A stretch of 64,000 bases of DNA, taken from NCBI RefSeq assembly GCF_024169315.1, contig NZ_JALJWR010000001.1:4328501-4392500 (forward strand), in the 5' to 3' direction. The position numbers and the translations under genes are program-made. The stretch comes from Pseudomonas migulae. GTDB lineage: Bacteria; Pseudomonadota; Gammaproteobacteria; Pseudomonadales; Pseudomonadaceae. This document shows, piece after piece, positions 1-8,997 of the stretch. The notes beneath the pieces were generated by a model. It made no database searches. It was not told the origin of the DNA and was given only the letters and a program-made list of their open reading frames with translations. Position 1 is the first letter of the stretch. Each line of letters opens with the position of its first letter.

Positions 1-2
1 TC

Positions 3-1412
3 CTGTTATCGGCAATGCTGGCGTCTCAAACTGTTTCGGCCCATGGCTATCTTGAAGTGCCACCTTCGCGGGCATTGCTGTGCCAGAAAGGCATGAACAC
101 CAACTGTGGCGGCGCGCAATACGAACCTCAAAGTGTTGGCGAAACGTTCAAAGGCTTTCCCGCCGGTATTGGCGGTGCTCCGTTGCAGGGGCCGATCGAC
201 GGCAAAATTGCGAGTGGCGGTCATCCATCGTTCTCCGCTCTGGATGCCCAGTCCGCCACCCGTTGGCACCTGACGGAAATCAAGGATCGCAACATCGATT
301 TCCAATGGCGCTACACCGCGGTTCATCCGGCGACCAAACATGAGTACTTCATCAGTCGCAACGGCTGGAATCCGAACGAGTCACTGAAACGCGCTACCTT
401 CGAAAGCACTCCGTTCTGCACCATTGATGGCGGTAATCAGAGGCCTGTATCGGGTGACAAGCACAACTGCACCATCCCGTCAGACAAATCCGGCCAGCAT
501 GTGGTCCTGGCGATCTGGACGGTCGGAGATACCGACGCGGCGTTTTACAACGCGACCGATGTGAACATCATTGCCGAAGCAGAGTTGCCCGGTGGCTGGT
601 CTTCCGTTGGCGGTATCGCACCGTCGGCGCAATTGCTGGTCGGCGACAAGGTCAAGGCCCGTGCATTCTCGGCCAACGGAGTCAGCCCGGCTTACGACGT
701 TGAAATCAGCATCGACACTGCCGAAGACGGCTCGCCGAATAACTGGGCGTTCAAACTGGCAGAAAAGATCAACGCCACTCACACACTCATCCGCGCGGGT
801 ATTCGTGATGAGAGCGGCAACATCGAACCGGTCCGGGGTAACAATTCCCTGTACGCGCAAAAAGAAAGCGGCGTGACCCGTTTCGAAGTTCAGCTGGAGA
901 TGAAGGAAGACACCGCAGCTCGCATGTCGGTGGCCTCTCAGCAAGCTGAATACGTGCTGGAAAAAGGCCTGGCCAAGGTCGATTTCAGCATGATCTCCAA
1001 TCGCAAAATGAACGTTGAAGCGACCTTGTTCGATGAGAACAACAAGCCGGTCGGCACAGTGGCGAAGCAGGTGGACAGCGGCCCGACCTGGCTGACCATG
1101 GATGTTCGCAGCAATCCCGGTAAACACACGCTGACACTGGTCGGTACCACCCTCGACGGCCGTACCACTCGCCAGGACACCCAGGCCACCAACATGACCG
1201 GTGAAGGCGCTGGCGTCGAGCATGACTTCGTGTTCCCCGAAGGCCTCAGCGAGTACACCGCCGGCACCAAAGTGCTGCAGCCGAAGGACAACGCAGTCTA
1301 CGAGTGCAAGCCATTCCCCGAGTCCGGCTATTGCAAGCAATACAGCCCGACCGCCACTGGTTTTGAACCCGGTTACGGTGACCATTCGCACATGGCGTGG
1401 AACAAGCTTTAA
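3..1412 (+). CDS. gbpA: GbpA-like lytic polysaccharide monooxygenase (AA10), 5' partial
   Basis: Secreted copper enzyme predicted to cleave chitin or bind N-acetylglucosamine polymers oxidatively. The reading frame is open from the window edge and the visible N-terminus is the end of a signal peptide (LLSAMLASQTVSA) followed by His-Gly-Tyr, so the mature protein begins with the copper-brace histidine typical of AA10. The second brace histidine is probably in GQHVVLAIW and the axial aromatic in DAAFYN. GbpA2/GbpA3-like domains seem to follow, and the C-terminal ~40 residues, Cys/Trp-rich with EPGYGDHSHMAW, look like a small chitin-binding module (CBM5/12 or CBM73-like). The true start lies upstream of base 1. 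Its position before a type II secretion operon makes it a likely substrate of that system; this is inference. Confidence 0.88.
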   Translation: MLSAMLASQTVSAHGYLEVPPSRALLCQKGMNTNCGGAQYEPQSVGETFKGFPAGIGGAPLQGPIDGKIASGGHPSFSALDAQSATRWHLTEIKDRNIDFQWRYTAVHPATKHEYFISRNGWNPNESLKRATFESTPFCTIDGGNQRPVSGDKHNCTIPSDKSGQHVVLAIWTVGDTDAAFYNATDVNIIAEAELPGGWSSVGGIAPSAQLLVGDKVKARAFSANGVSPAYDVEISIDTAEDGSPNNWAFKLAEKINATHTLIRAGIRDESGNIEPVRGNNSLYAQKESGVTRFEVQLEMKEDTAARMSVASQQAEYVLEKGLAKVDFSMISNRKMNVEATLFDENNKPVGTVAKQVDSGPTWLTMDVRSNPGKHTLTLVGTTLDGRTTRQDTQATNMTGEGAGVEHDFVFPEGLSEYTAGTKVLQPKDNAVYECKPFPESGYCKQYSPTATGFEPGYGDHSHMAWNKL

Positions 1413-1424
1413 AACCGCCGTAAC

Positions 1425-1458
1425 CCTTCAGGCGATCCGCGAATGGATCGCCTGAAGG
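1425..1458 (+). terminator. Strong hairpin between LPMO and cytochrome b561 genes
   Basis: A perfect 14-bp inverted repeat (CCTTCAGGCGATCC / GGATCGCCTGAAGG) with a 6-nt loop sits 13 bp after the LPMO stop. It lacks a long T-run, so it may be a partial terminator or an mRNA 3'-end stabiliser that separates LPMO expression from the T2SS operon. Confidence 0.6.
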
Positions 1459-1489
1459 TTCATCCTATTGTTGAAAATCGAGTTGAAAA

Positions 1490-2032
1490 ATGACGGTTTT
1501 GGGTTATTCCACCCAACGCGTATGGCTGCACTGGTTATCGGCGGCAGTCATCGTCTGGACCCTGATTTCCGGTTTTTATGTGGCCAGCGTCGACGTGTCC
1601 CCACGGCTCGCTCAATGGGTCGCTTTTCTCAATGTGTCGCTGACCACGGTGTTCATACCGTTTTTCGTCTGGCGCTTGTTCATTTTTGTCTCTCATGCCC
1701 GGCATGTCAGCGTGAGGGCCTTTAGCTTCATGGAAAAACTCGCGCTGTTCGCGCACACCCTGATCTATCTCGTCATCAGTATCGTGCTGGCCACCGGCGT
1801 GTTGATGATGGATCGTCCGATCGACGTGTTCGGCCTGGTCGAAATAGCTCAGCCACTGAACGATCCTGAGCTGATCTCCCGCTTCTTCATCATTCACGTT
1901 TGGGCCTGTGTGGTCCTTTCGTTGCTCATCGTGCTGCATGTCGGCGCGGTCGTTGTCCATGAGCTGTGCGGCCACCGCGTGCTGCGACGAATGTCCTTGT
2001 GCAGCCTTGTTCGAAGTGAACGATTCGAGTGA
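1490..2032 (+). CDS. Cytochrome b561 family membrane protein
   Basis: A 180-residue four-helix membrane protein of the bacterial di-heme cytochrome b561 type, expected to pass electrons between the quinone pool and a periplasmic or redox partner. Candidate heme ligands are spread over the helices: His14 in helix 1, His69/His72 after helix 2, His89 in helix 3, His136 and His150 in helix 4. The stop overlaps the GTG start of gspC, so it is co-transcribed with the secretion operon. Being between a copper oxidase that needs an electron donor (the LPMO) and its presumed secretion machine suggests a link to LPMO redox chemistry, but nothing in the sequence proves this. Confidence 0.8.
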   Translation: MTVLGYSTQRVWLHWLSAAVIVWTLISGFYVASVDVSPRLAQWVAFLNVSLTTVFIPFFVWRLFIFVSHARHVSVRAFSFMEKLALFAHTLIYLVISIVLATGVLMMDRPIDVFGLVEIAQPLNDPELISRFFIIHVWACVVLSLLIVLHVGAVVVHELCGHRVLRRMSLCSLVRSERFE

Positions 2033-2538
2033 ACAGGCGCCTGAGCACGCTCTGCCTGCTGGTGATACCCGTAGGCTACGCCGCGTTTTTGGCGTGGCAG
2101 GAATGGGGCTTTCGCACAAGTCTTGCCTCGCCTTTACCGTTCACCGCGACCGTGCCGACGCCACCTTCCCGTGCGCCCCTCGATACCACCGCGGTCGCTA
2201 CGGTACTCGGTCTGGCGACTGAAACCACGATGATGCCCAGTGCCGAGCCGTTGACCTTGCACGCCAGTTTTGTCCTCGACACAGGGTTGTCCAGAGCGTT
2301 GCTGGCGGACGCTCAGGGCTCGCGGGTTTACCAGGTGGGCGATCAGTTGCCGGGTGGTAGCGTCCTGCGGCGCGTCGAGGTGAATCAAGCGGTGTTGTGG
2401 AACAAGGGTCGAGAAGAGGTGCTGACGTTGCAGACATCTGCCGAGCGGTTCCTGCGTCAACTCGACTCGTCACCCAACCCACAGACACCCGCCAGTTCCA
2501 CGCGTTTTCTACGCCCTCTTTCCGGGCAGTCAGAGTGA
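2029..2538 (+). CDS. gspC: Type II secretion system protein GspC
   Basis: Inner-membrane clamp protein that links the T2SS inner-membrane platform to the secretin. The 169-residue product has a short cytoplasmic N-terminus, one transmembrane helix (about residues 7-25), a Pro/Thr-rich linker and a homology-region domain around residues 65-135 (ending VYQVGDQLPGGSVLRRV...VLWN). No PDZ or coiled-coil domain follows, so it is a short GspC. It starts with GTG overlapping the cytochrome b561 stop and is directly followed by gspD. Sequence conservation in GspC is low, so the call rests on domain pattern plus position. Confidence 0.82.
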   Translation: MNRRLSTLCLLVIPVGYAAFLAWQEWGFRTSLASPLPFTATVPTPPSRAPLDTTAVATVLGLATETTMMPSAEPLTLHASFVLDTGLSRALLADAQGSRVYQVGDQLPGGSVLRRVEVNQAVLWNKGREEVLTLQTSAERFLRQLDSSPNPQTPASSTRFLRPLSGQSE

Positions 2539-2546
2539 TCACACCC

Positions 2547-4475
2547 ATGTACAGCTTCATCGGCGCGAATACCCTGCGCATCCTTCTTTTCCTGGTCGCT
2601 TTGGCGATGGCGTTCTTTCCTGACACGTCGCGAGCCGAGGAAGAAAAATGGCAGTTGGCGATGAACAATGCCGAGTTGCGCGACATCGTGGAAGAGATCT
2701 CGACCATTCTCGGGACCACGGTGGTGCTCGACCCCCGAGTCTCCGGGCGCATCACCGTCATGTCCCGCCAGGCCCTTGACCGCGAGGGCGTTCGCCGGTT
2801 GTTTTACTCGGTGCTCGATGCCCATAACTTTACGGTGATCGACGAGGGCGACCGCATTCTGATCACGCCAGTCACCGAAGCGAAAACCCGAGCGGGCCAA
2901 GGCACTGCAAAAAACGCCACGGCATCGCAGTTCGTCACGCAGGTCATCGAACTGAACACCAGCAGCGCCACCGATATCGCCGGGTTGGTCCGGCCCCTGG
3001 TGTCGGTCAATGGCTACGTCGGCCCGTCGGTGTCGGCCAATGCGCTGGTCGTCACCGATACGGCTGCCAATGTAGGTCGAATTGCCAAGGTCGTGCGTCA
3101 GCTGGATTCGGGGCAGAACAACCTGCATGCCATGGTGCAACTGCGTCACGCCCAGGCCGCCGATGTGGCCACCACGCTTGAATCCTCACTGGGCAAGCGC
3201 AACGCCGATACGACCATTCAGGTGCTGGCCGACGCCCGAACCAACCGCCTGATCTTTATCGGCCCGCCGGCGGTTCGCCAGCGCTTGCTCGATCTGGCGC
3301 GTGGCCTGGACACGCCCGCCACCGCGTCCCTCGACAATGCCCGGGTCATTCGTCTGCGCCACAGCGATGCCAAGCAATTGGCCGAAGTGCTCGAAACCAT
3401 GGGGCAGGTCCGGAAACAGGCATCGAACCTTGGCGGTGTGAAGGAAAACGCCTCCAGCGCTACATTCATGATCAAGGCCGACGAGAGTCAGAATGCGCTG
3501 GTGTTGATCGCCGAGCCGGCGCAAATCCGTACCATCGAAAACATCGTGCGCCAGTTGGACCAGCCCCGGGCCCAAGTGCTGATCCATGCCGCCATCGTCG
3601 AAATTTCCGGGGACATTGCCGAAGCCGTAGGTGTCCAGTGGGGCATCAGCAGCGGCGACGCGAAGGGCTTTATCAACTTCCCCGGCACCGACATTCCGAT
3701 CATCGGCGGGCTGACCTTCGACGAGAAAAAATCGGGTCCGGAGGGTGCGCTCCTGCAACTGGGCAATGACCGTTTCGGCGCGTTGATTTCGGCGTTGGCC
3801 AGCAACACCCACAGCAATCTGCTTTCCACGCCGAGCCTGCTGACCCTGGACAATCAGGAAGCGGAAATCATCGTCGGTCAAAACGTGCCGTTCAAGACGG
3901 GCTCCTACGCCACCAACAGCAGCGGTGCGGACAATCCGTTTACCACGGTCGAGCGCAAGGACGTCGGCATCAGCCTGAAAATCAAGCCGTACATCAACGA
4001 AGGTTCGACGTTGCGCCTGGAGGTGGAACAGGAAGTGTCGGACATTGCGCCGTCGGTGTCCGGCATCGATTCTTCCGACCTGATCACCAACAAGCGTGCC
4101 CTCAAGAGCACCATCCTGGCCGACGATGGCGAGATCATCGTGATCGGCGGTTTGATCCGCGACAACGTTCGCACCCAGCAAAGCGGCGTGCCGCTGCTGC
4201 GCGACATTCCTTACCTGGGCGCGCTGTTTCGCTGGACCCGGGATACGCAAACCAAAAGCAACCTGATGGTCTTTTTGCGGCCCACCATCGTGCGTAGCAA
4301 GGAGGATCTGGCCGACGTGAGCCAGCAGCGTTACAACGCGCTGCGACAGTTGAGCCAGCAAGGCGCGCAGGGGAACAACTCGTTGTTGCTGCCGGCAGAA
4401 TCGCGGCAGTTGTTCGACCCGGCCCTCGATGCGCCGGTGTTTGATTTACGCAAGCAGACCCCGGTTTCACCATGA
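2547..4475 (+). CDS. gspD: Type II secretion system secretin GspD
   Basis: Outer-membrane secretin forming the T2SS exit pore. The 642-residue protein has a signal peptide ending DTSRA, an N0 domain starting WQLAMNNAELRDIVEEIS, N1-N3 ring domains, and a C-terminal secretin domain with the VPFKTG segment and the GLIRDNV/RDIPYLGALF region. The ATG at 2547 gives a good signal peptide; an in-frame GTG at 2535 overlapping the gspC stop is possible. No lipobox is present and no GspS pilotin gene is nearby, so how it reaches the outer membrane is not explained by this window. Confidence 0.93.
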   Translation: MYSFIGANTLRILLFLVALAMAFFPDTSRAEEEKWQLAMNNAELRDIVEEISTILGTTVVLDPRVSGRITVMSRQALDREGVRRLFYSVLDAHNFTVIDEGDRILITPVTEAKTRAGQGTAKNATASQFVTQVIELNTSSATDIAGLVRPLVSVNGYVGPSVSANALVVTDTAANVGRIAKVVRQLDSGQNNLHAMVQLRHAQAADVATTLESSLGKRNADTTIQVLADARTNRLIFIGPPAVRQRLLDLARGLDTPATASLDNARVIRLRHSDAKQLAEVLETMGQVRKQASNLGGVKENASSATFMIKADESQNALVLIAEPAQIRTIENIVRQLDQPRAQVLIHAAIVEISGDIAEAVGVQWGISSGDAKGFINFPGTDIPIIGGLTFDEKKSGPEGALLQLGNDRFGALISALASNTHSNLLSTPSLLTLDNQEAEIIVGQNVPFKTGSYATNSSGADNPFTTVERKDVGISLKIKPYINEGSTLRLEVEQEVSDIAPSVSGIDSSDLITNKRALKSTILADDGEIIVIGGLIRDNVRTQQSGVPLLRDIPYLGALFRWTRDTQTKSNLMVFLRPTIVRSKEDLADVSQQRYNALRQLSQQGAQGNNSLLLPAESRQLFDPALDAPVFDLRKQTPVSP

Positions 4476-5944
4476 GCGAAAAAATCGACCAGCTACCCTT
4501 CGGTTTCGCTCGGCGTTTCGGCGTTCTGCTGGAGTGCGAGGGGCCCGATTCAAGCCTTTTGCTGCGAGCCGATACGCCGCTGACGGCCCTGTCGGAAGCG
4601 CGTCGGGTGTGCGGGCGGAATCTACCCATCCGGGTGCTCGATGTCGATGCGTTTGCCGCGCGTCTGGCCGCCGCTTACCGTGACGGTCAGAGTGCGGCGG
4701 AGCAGGTGGCCCAAGGGCTGGATGACGAACTGGATCTGCTCAGCCTGGTCGATCAGGTTCCGCAAACTGCTGACTTACTGGAACAGCAGGGCGACGCACC
4801 AATCATCCGGCTGATCAATGCCCTGCTCAGTGAAGCCGTGCGCGAGCAGGCCTCGGACGTGCACCTTGAAACCTTTGAACATGCTCTGTCGGTGCGCATG
4901 CGGGTCGACGGGCAATTACGCGAAATGCTCAGGCCCCGGCGTGAATTGGCGACGCTGCTAGTGTCGCGGATCAAGGTCATGGCGCGCCTGGACATCGCTG
5001 AAAAACGTATTCCGCAGGACGGTCGAATGGCCCTGCGACTGGCCGGGCATGAGGTCGATGTGCGGGTCTCGACGTTGCCGTCGGCACACGGTGAACGGGT
5101 GGTGCTGCGACTGCTCGATAAACAGGCCGGGCGCCTGGAGTTGCAGCGACTTGGCATGCCTTCCGACACCCTCGCGGCGTTGCGTCAGTTGCTCGGAAAA
5201 CCCCACGGCATTCTGCTGGTCACCGGGCCCACCGGTTCCGGCAAGACCACCAGTCTGTATGCCGCGTTGAGCAGCCTGAACGATCAGACGCGCAACATCC
5301 TCACAGTCGAAGACCCCATCGAATATCACCTGCCGGGTGTAGGGCAGATGCCGGTCAATCCGAAAGTCGACATGACCTTTGCCCGAGGCTTGCGGGCGAT
5401 TCTGCGTCAGGACCCGGACGTGGTGATGGTCGGCGAAATCCGTGATCGCGAAACGGCGGAGATCGCTGTCCAGGCCTCGCTGACCGGGCACCTGGTGCTC
5501 TCGACGTTGCACACCAACAGCGCCGTGGGCGCGGTGACGCGGCTGGTGGACATGGGGGTTGATGCCTACCTGCTGGCGTCGTCGCTGGTGGGCATTCTGG
5601 CCCAGCGCCTGCTGCGTACGTTGTGTCCGCATTGCAAGGTGTCACACCGCGCCGATGCGGCCATGTGTCAGCGTCTCGGGCTCGATGCGGCGGCGCCACC
5701 GCAACTGTTCAGCGCCGTGGGCTGTGATCAGTGCCAGCACGGTTATCGCGGGCGGATCGGGATCTACGAACTGATCAGCGTCACGCCGGCGGTGTCGGCG
5801 CTGATTCATCAAGGCGCCAGTGAGCAGGCGTTGATCGATGAGACGCGCAAGGTCTCCCGCAGCCTGTTTCAGGACGGTCGGCAACGTGTACTCGACGGCG
5901 TGACCAGCCTCGACGAGTTACTGCGCGTGACCCAGGAGGACTAG
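4472..5944 (+). CDS. gspE: Type II secretion ATPase GspE
   Basis: Cytoplasmic hexameric ATPase that powers pseudopilus assembly. The 490-residue protein carries a Walker A motif GPTGSGKTTS (about residues 252-261), Asp box, Walker B (DPDVVMVGEIRD) and His box, plus the zinc-binding tetracysteine pair CPHC (385/388) and CDQC (418/421) typical of GspE. The start overlaps the gspD stop by 4 bp (ATGA), showing translational coupling. Length matches the family. Confidence 0.95.
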   Translation: MSEKIDQLPFGFARRFGVLLECEGPDSSLLLRADTPLTALSEARRVCGRNLPIRVLDVDAFAARLAAAYRDGQSAAEQVAQGLDDELDLLSLVDQVPQTADLLEQQGDAPIIRLINALLSEAVREQASDVHLETFEHALSVRMRVDGQLREMLRPRRELATLLVSRIKVMARLDIAEKRIPQDGRMALRLAGHEVDVRVSTLPSAHGERVVLRLLDKQAGRLELQRLGMPSDTLAALRQLLGKPHGILLVTGPTGSGKTTSLYAALSSLNDQTRNILTVEDPIEYHLPGVGQMPVNPKVDMTFARGLRAILRQDPDVVMVGEIRDRETAEIAVQASLTGHLVLSTLHTNSAVGAVTRLVDMGVDAYLLASSLVGILAQRLLRTLCPHCKVSHRADAAMCQRLGLDAAAPPQLFSAVGCDQCQHGYRGRIGIYELISVTPAVSALIHQGASEQALIDETRKVSRSLFQDGRQRVLDGVTSLDELLRVTQED

Positions 5945-5947
5945 CGA

Positions 5948-7156
5948 GTGCCGACGTTCGATTACCGGGCTGACGATGCGCAGGGCCGACGCTGTAACGG
6001 TCGACTGGAAGCCGACAGTCCGCGTCATGCCCGACAACTGATGCGCGAGCGCGGCTTGTGGCCGCGTGACGTGAATGAGGTCAGCACGGGAGGCGCCGCT
6101 GGTGCGCAGCCGCGCAGCGGGCGTCTGGGCGCGGCTGAACTGGCGCTGTTGACGCTGCAGTTATCCACGCTTGTTCAGGCGGGTCTGCCCCTGGAAGAAG
6201 CGCTGGAAGCGGTGACCAAACAGAGTGCCAAACGCAAGGTTGCCGGCCTGTTGTCGGCGGTCCGCAGCCGGGTGATGGAAGGTCATGCCCTTTCAACCGC
6301 ATTGGGTCTGTTTCCCAAGGCATTCCCCGAGTTGTTCCGCGCCACCGTCGCGGCCGGTGAGCGTTCCGGGCACTTGGGGCACGTGCTCGAGCAACTGGCG
6401 GCTTACACCCAGGCGCGTCAGGCCTCGCGACAGAAAATCCAGATGGCCTTGGTCTACCCGATGATCCTCATGCTGGCCAGCGTGGCGATCGTGGGTTTCC
6501 TGCTGGGTTACGTGGTGCCGGACGTGGTGAAAATCTTTGTCGACAGCGGCCAGCCGTTGCCTTGGCTGACCCAGGCGCTGATCGGGTTGAGCGACGGTCT
6601 GCGCAACCATTTCCTGGCATTGATGGGCGTGCTGGCGACGTTGCTCGGTCTCTGGCGCTGGAGTCTGCGTCAGCCGCTCTGGCGCCTGCGCTGGCATCGT
6701 CTGGCCTTGAAGCTGCCGGTAGTTGGCGAGGTGGTGCGGGCGATGGAAGCGGCACGGTTTGCCAGCACCCTGGCGATCCTCGGCAAAAGTGCCGTGCCGC
6801 TGGTGGACGCGCTGGAGATCGCTGCCGCTGTCATCGGCAATCTGACCATTCGTGCGCGCATGGTTGATGTCGCCCGCTCCGTACGTGAAGGCGGAACCCT
6901 GACCCGGGGCCTGGAACTCAGCGGCGACATCCCGCCGATGATGCTGCACATGATCGCCAGCGGCGAGCGCGCGGGCGAACTCGATCACATGCTGGTACGG
7001 GCCGCCGAGCAGCAGGAAAACAGCCTGGCGGCGCGCATCGCGCTGGTCGTGAGCCTCTTTGAACCGGCCATGCTGGTGCTGATGGGCGGCGTCGTGCTGC
7101 TGATCGTCATGGCCATTCTTCTACCGATACTCAGCCTCAACCAATTGGTGAATTGA
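5948..7156 (+). CDS. gspF: Type II secretion inner-membrane platform protein GspF
   Basis: Polytopic inner-membrane protein of the T2SS assembly platform, contacting GspE and GspL. The 402-residue product has the two repeated cytoplasmic T2SSF domains (around residues 60-190 and 265-385) separated by membrane helices near residues 168-190 and 215-240, and a last helix near the C-terminus. It starts with GTG 3 bp after the gspE stop. Length and order match canonical gsp operons. Confidence 0.94.
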   Translation: MPTFDYRADDAQGRRCNGRLEADSPRHARQLMRERGLWPRDVNEVSTGGAAGAQPRSGRLGAAELALLTLQLSTLVQAGLPLEEALEAVTKQSAKRKVAGLLSAVRSRVMEGHALSTALGLFPKAFPELFRATVAAGERSGHLGHVLEQLAAYTQARQASRQKIQMALVYPMILMLASVAIVGFLLGYVVPDVVKIFVDSGQPLPWLTQALIGLSDGLRNHFLALMGVLATLLGLWRWSLRQPLWRLRWHRLALKLPVVGEVVRAMEAARFASTLAILGKSAVPLVDALEIAAAVIGNLTIRARMVDVARSVREGGTLTRGLELSGDIPPMMLHMIASGERAGELDHMLVRAAEQQENSLAARIALVVSLFEPAMLVLMGGVVLLIVMAILLPILSLNQLVN

Positions 7157-7159
7157 TCC

Positions 7160-7615
7160 ATGCAACCTCTACGCAGCAACCCGCGCCGCGCGCAACGCGG
7201 TTTTACCCTGATCGAAATCATGGTGGTGGTCGTGATCATCGGCGTGCTGGGGGCCATCGTGGTGCCGCAGTTCATGAGCCGGCCCGATCAGGCCAAAGTC
7301 ACGGCGGCAAAAATCGATATCCAGGCCATCGCCACCGCCCTGGAAATGTACCGCCTCGACAACTTCCACTACCCCTCGACGCAACAAGGGCTGGAAGCCT
7401 TGAGCAAACGTCCTTCGGGCCTGCCGGCGGTGAGAAACTGGAACCCTCAGGGTTACCTGAAAAGCCTGCCGGTGGACCCGTGGGGCACGCCCTATCAGTT
7501 TCTCAATCCCGGTGTGCAATCGATCGACGGCAGCTATGACTTGTATTCCCTGGGCTCCGATGGCGTGGTGGGCGGCGAAGGGCATGCGGCCGATATCGGC
7601 AATCGGGGCGAGTGA
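7160..7615 (+). CDS. gspG: Major pseudopilin GspG
   Basis: Major subunit of the T2SS pseudopilus. The type IV prepilin leader is 14 residues long, ending RG, with cleavage before FTLIE (Glu5 present), followed by a long hydrophobic helix. The C-terminal region has GspG landmarks: YRLDNFHYPST, GLEAL and DPWGTPYQ, and Asp-rich loop DGS..LYSLGSDG matching the calcium-binding site. Processing needs a prepilin peptidase (GspO/PilD), which is not in this window. It is tightly packed after gspF. Confidence 0.95.
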   Translation: MQPLRSNPRRAQRGFTLIEIMVVVVIIGVLGAIVVPQFMSRPDQAKVTAAKIDIQAIATALEMYRLDNFHYPSTQQGLEALSKRPSGLPAVRNWNPQGYLKSLPVDPWGTPYQFLNPGVQSIDGSYDLYSLGSDGVVGGEGHAADIGNRGE

Positions 7616-7618
7616 TTC

Positions 7619-8086
7619 ATGCGCCAACGTTGCCGCGGGTTTACCTTGCTCGAGTTGATGATCGTGATCGTTGTTATCGGCGTGCTGCTGTGCATGGTGA
7701 GTCTGGTCGTCGGGCCGAATCCGGTGCGTCAGGCGCGGCACGAAGCGCACGCAATGGCAGGCTTGATTCAACAGCTGCGTGAACGGGCGGTGCTGGATGG
7801 CGAGGAATACGGCCTGCGACTCAGTGACGGCGGTTACCGCGCGATGCGCCTCGATGCCCGAGGCTGGGAGCCGGTGGCGGCGTTTTACACGTGGCCCGAA
7901 ATCCTGCGGCTGCACCTTGAGCAGGATGGGCATTCCCTGATGCTGGGTGCCGATGAAGGACCGCCGCAATTGCTGATGCTCAGCAGCGATGAGACCAGCG
8001 CCTTCACGCTGACGTTTTCTGTCCGGGACAGCACGCTCCTGAGCCTTTCGAGCGATGGGCTGGGTGAGGCAGTGATTGATGGTTAA
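7619..8086 (+). CDS. gspH: Minor pseudopilin GspH
   Basis: Minor pseudopilin of the T2SS. The 155-residue product has a 7-residue prepilin leader ending RG and mature start FTLLE, then a hydrophobic helix and a small beta-rich C-terminal domain. It begins 3 bp after gspG and its 3' end overlaps the start of gspI. Confidence 0.88.
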   Translation: MRQRCRGFTLLELMIVIVVIGVLLCMVSLVVGPNPVRQARHEAHAMAGLIQQLRERAVLDGEEYGLRLSDGGYRAMRLDARGWEPVAAFYTWPEILRLHLEQDGHSLMLGADEGPPQLLMLSSDETSAFTLTFSVRDSTLLSLSSDGLGEAVIDG

Positions 8087-8462
8087 GGCGCTGTCACGGG
8101 CACGAACGCGTGGGTTCACGCTGCTGGAAATCATGGTGGCCCTGGCGGTCTTCTCGACGCTGGCGGCGGCCGTGCTGTCGGCGAGCCAATACGTGCTGAA
8201 GCAGACCAGCGCAGTCGAGGAACGACTCTTCGCCACCTGGTTGGCCGATAACCATTTGAATGAACTGCGCTTGCAACCCGGGTTGACCCTCGGCCAACAG
8301 CAACGCGTGGTGCACATGGATCGCCGCGACTGGCTGCTGCGCCAGTACATCGGCGCATCGACTGACCCGCGCCTGCTCAAGGTCGACGTAGACGTCAGCC
8401 TTTCCGGTCGTGAGCAAAGCCTGCACCGCGCCAGTGGCTGGATACCCGATCGTCATGAATAG
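8079..8462 (+). CDS. gspI: Minor pseudopilin GspI
   Basis: Minor pseudopilin that with GspJ and GspK forms the pseudopilus tip. The best start is ATG at 8079, inside the end of gspH (overlap 8 bp). The leader is 12 residues ending TRG before FTLLEIMVALAVFSTL; 127 residues in total. The segment RLFATWLADNHLNELRL is typical of GspI. Confidence 0.9.
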   Translation: MVKALSRARTRGFTLLEIMVALAVFSTLAAAVLSASQYVLKQTSAVEERLFATWLADNHLNELRLQPGLTLGQQQRVVHMDRRDWLLRQYIGASTDPRLLKVDVDVSLSGREQSLHRASGWIPDRHE

Positions 8463-8997
8463 GCAATCCGGTTTCACGTTGCTGGAGCTGGTGATCGCCA
8501 TGGCGATATTCGCGTTGCTCGGCCTGGCCAGCTGGGGCTTGTTCGATGGCGTCGTGCGCGCGCAGCAGGGCACGACGGCCCACGAACGTGAGTTTCGACG
8601 CCTGCAACGGGCGGTGGCGATGATTGAGCGGGACTTGCTGCAGTCCACCGAAGCGCCTGTCGTGCTCCAGCCAACGGGGCTGCAATTGCAGCGCAGCCAC
8701 TGGCGCAATCCGTTGGACCAGCCCCGCAGCGAGCGACAGACACTGACGTACCGACTCGACAACGGTGTGCTGTGGCGTGAAAGCCAGGGCGAAGGCACGC
8801 CTATCCTGCAACGGCAGAAACTGCTCGACGAGGTGCGGGACGTGAGCTGGCGCTTGTTTGATCGGCACTCCGGATGGCGCAACGAATGGCCGTCCGGGCG
8901 AGACGCGAACGCGCCGCTGGCAATGGAGCTGCAACTGTCGGCAGGCCGCTTCGAGGCGATCCGTCGGGTGCTGCTGTTGCCGGGCGCGTTGCCATGA
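8455..8997 (+). CDS. gspJ: Minor pseudopilin GspJ
   Basis: Minor pseudopilin of the tip complex. Starting at ATG 8455 (8 bp inside gspI) gives a 6-residue leader ending SG and mature start FTLLELVIAMAIF; 180 residues. The RRLQRAVAMIERDLLQ region and the YRLDNGVLWRES segment match GspJ. An upstream GTG at 8410 would add residues ahead of the leader and is not favoured. Confidence 0.9.
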   Translation: MNRQSGFTLLELVIAMAIFALLGLASWGLFDGVVRAQQGTTAHEREFRRLQRAVAMIERDLLQSTEAPVVLQPTGLQLQRSHWRNPLDQPRSERQTLTYRLDNGVLWRESQGEGTPILQRQKLLDEVRDVSWRLFDRHSGWRNEWPSGRDANAPLAMELQLSAGRFEAIRRVLLLPGALP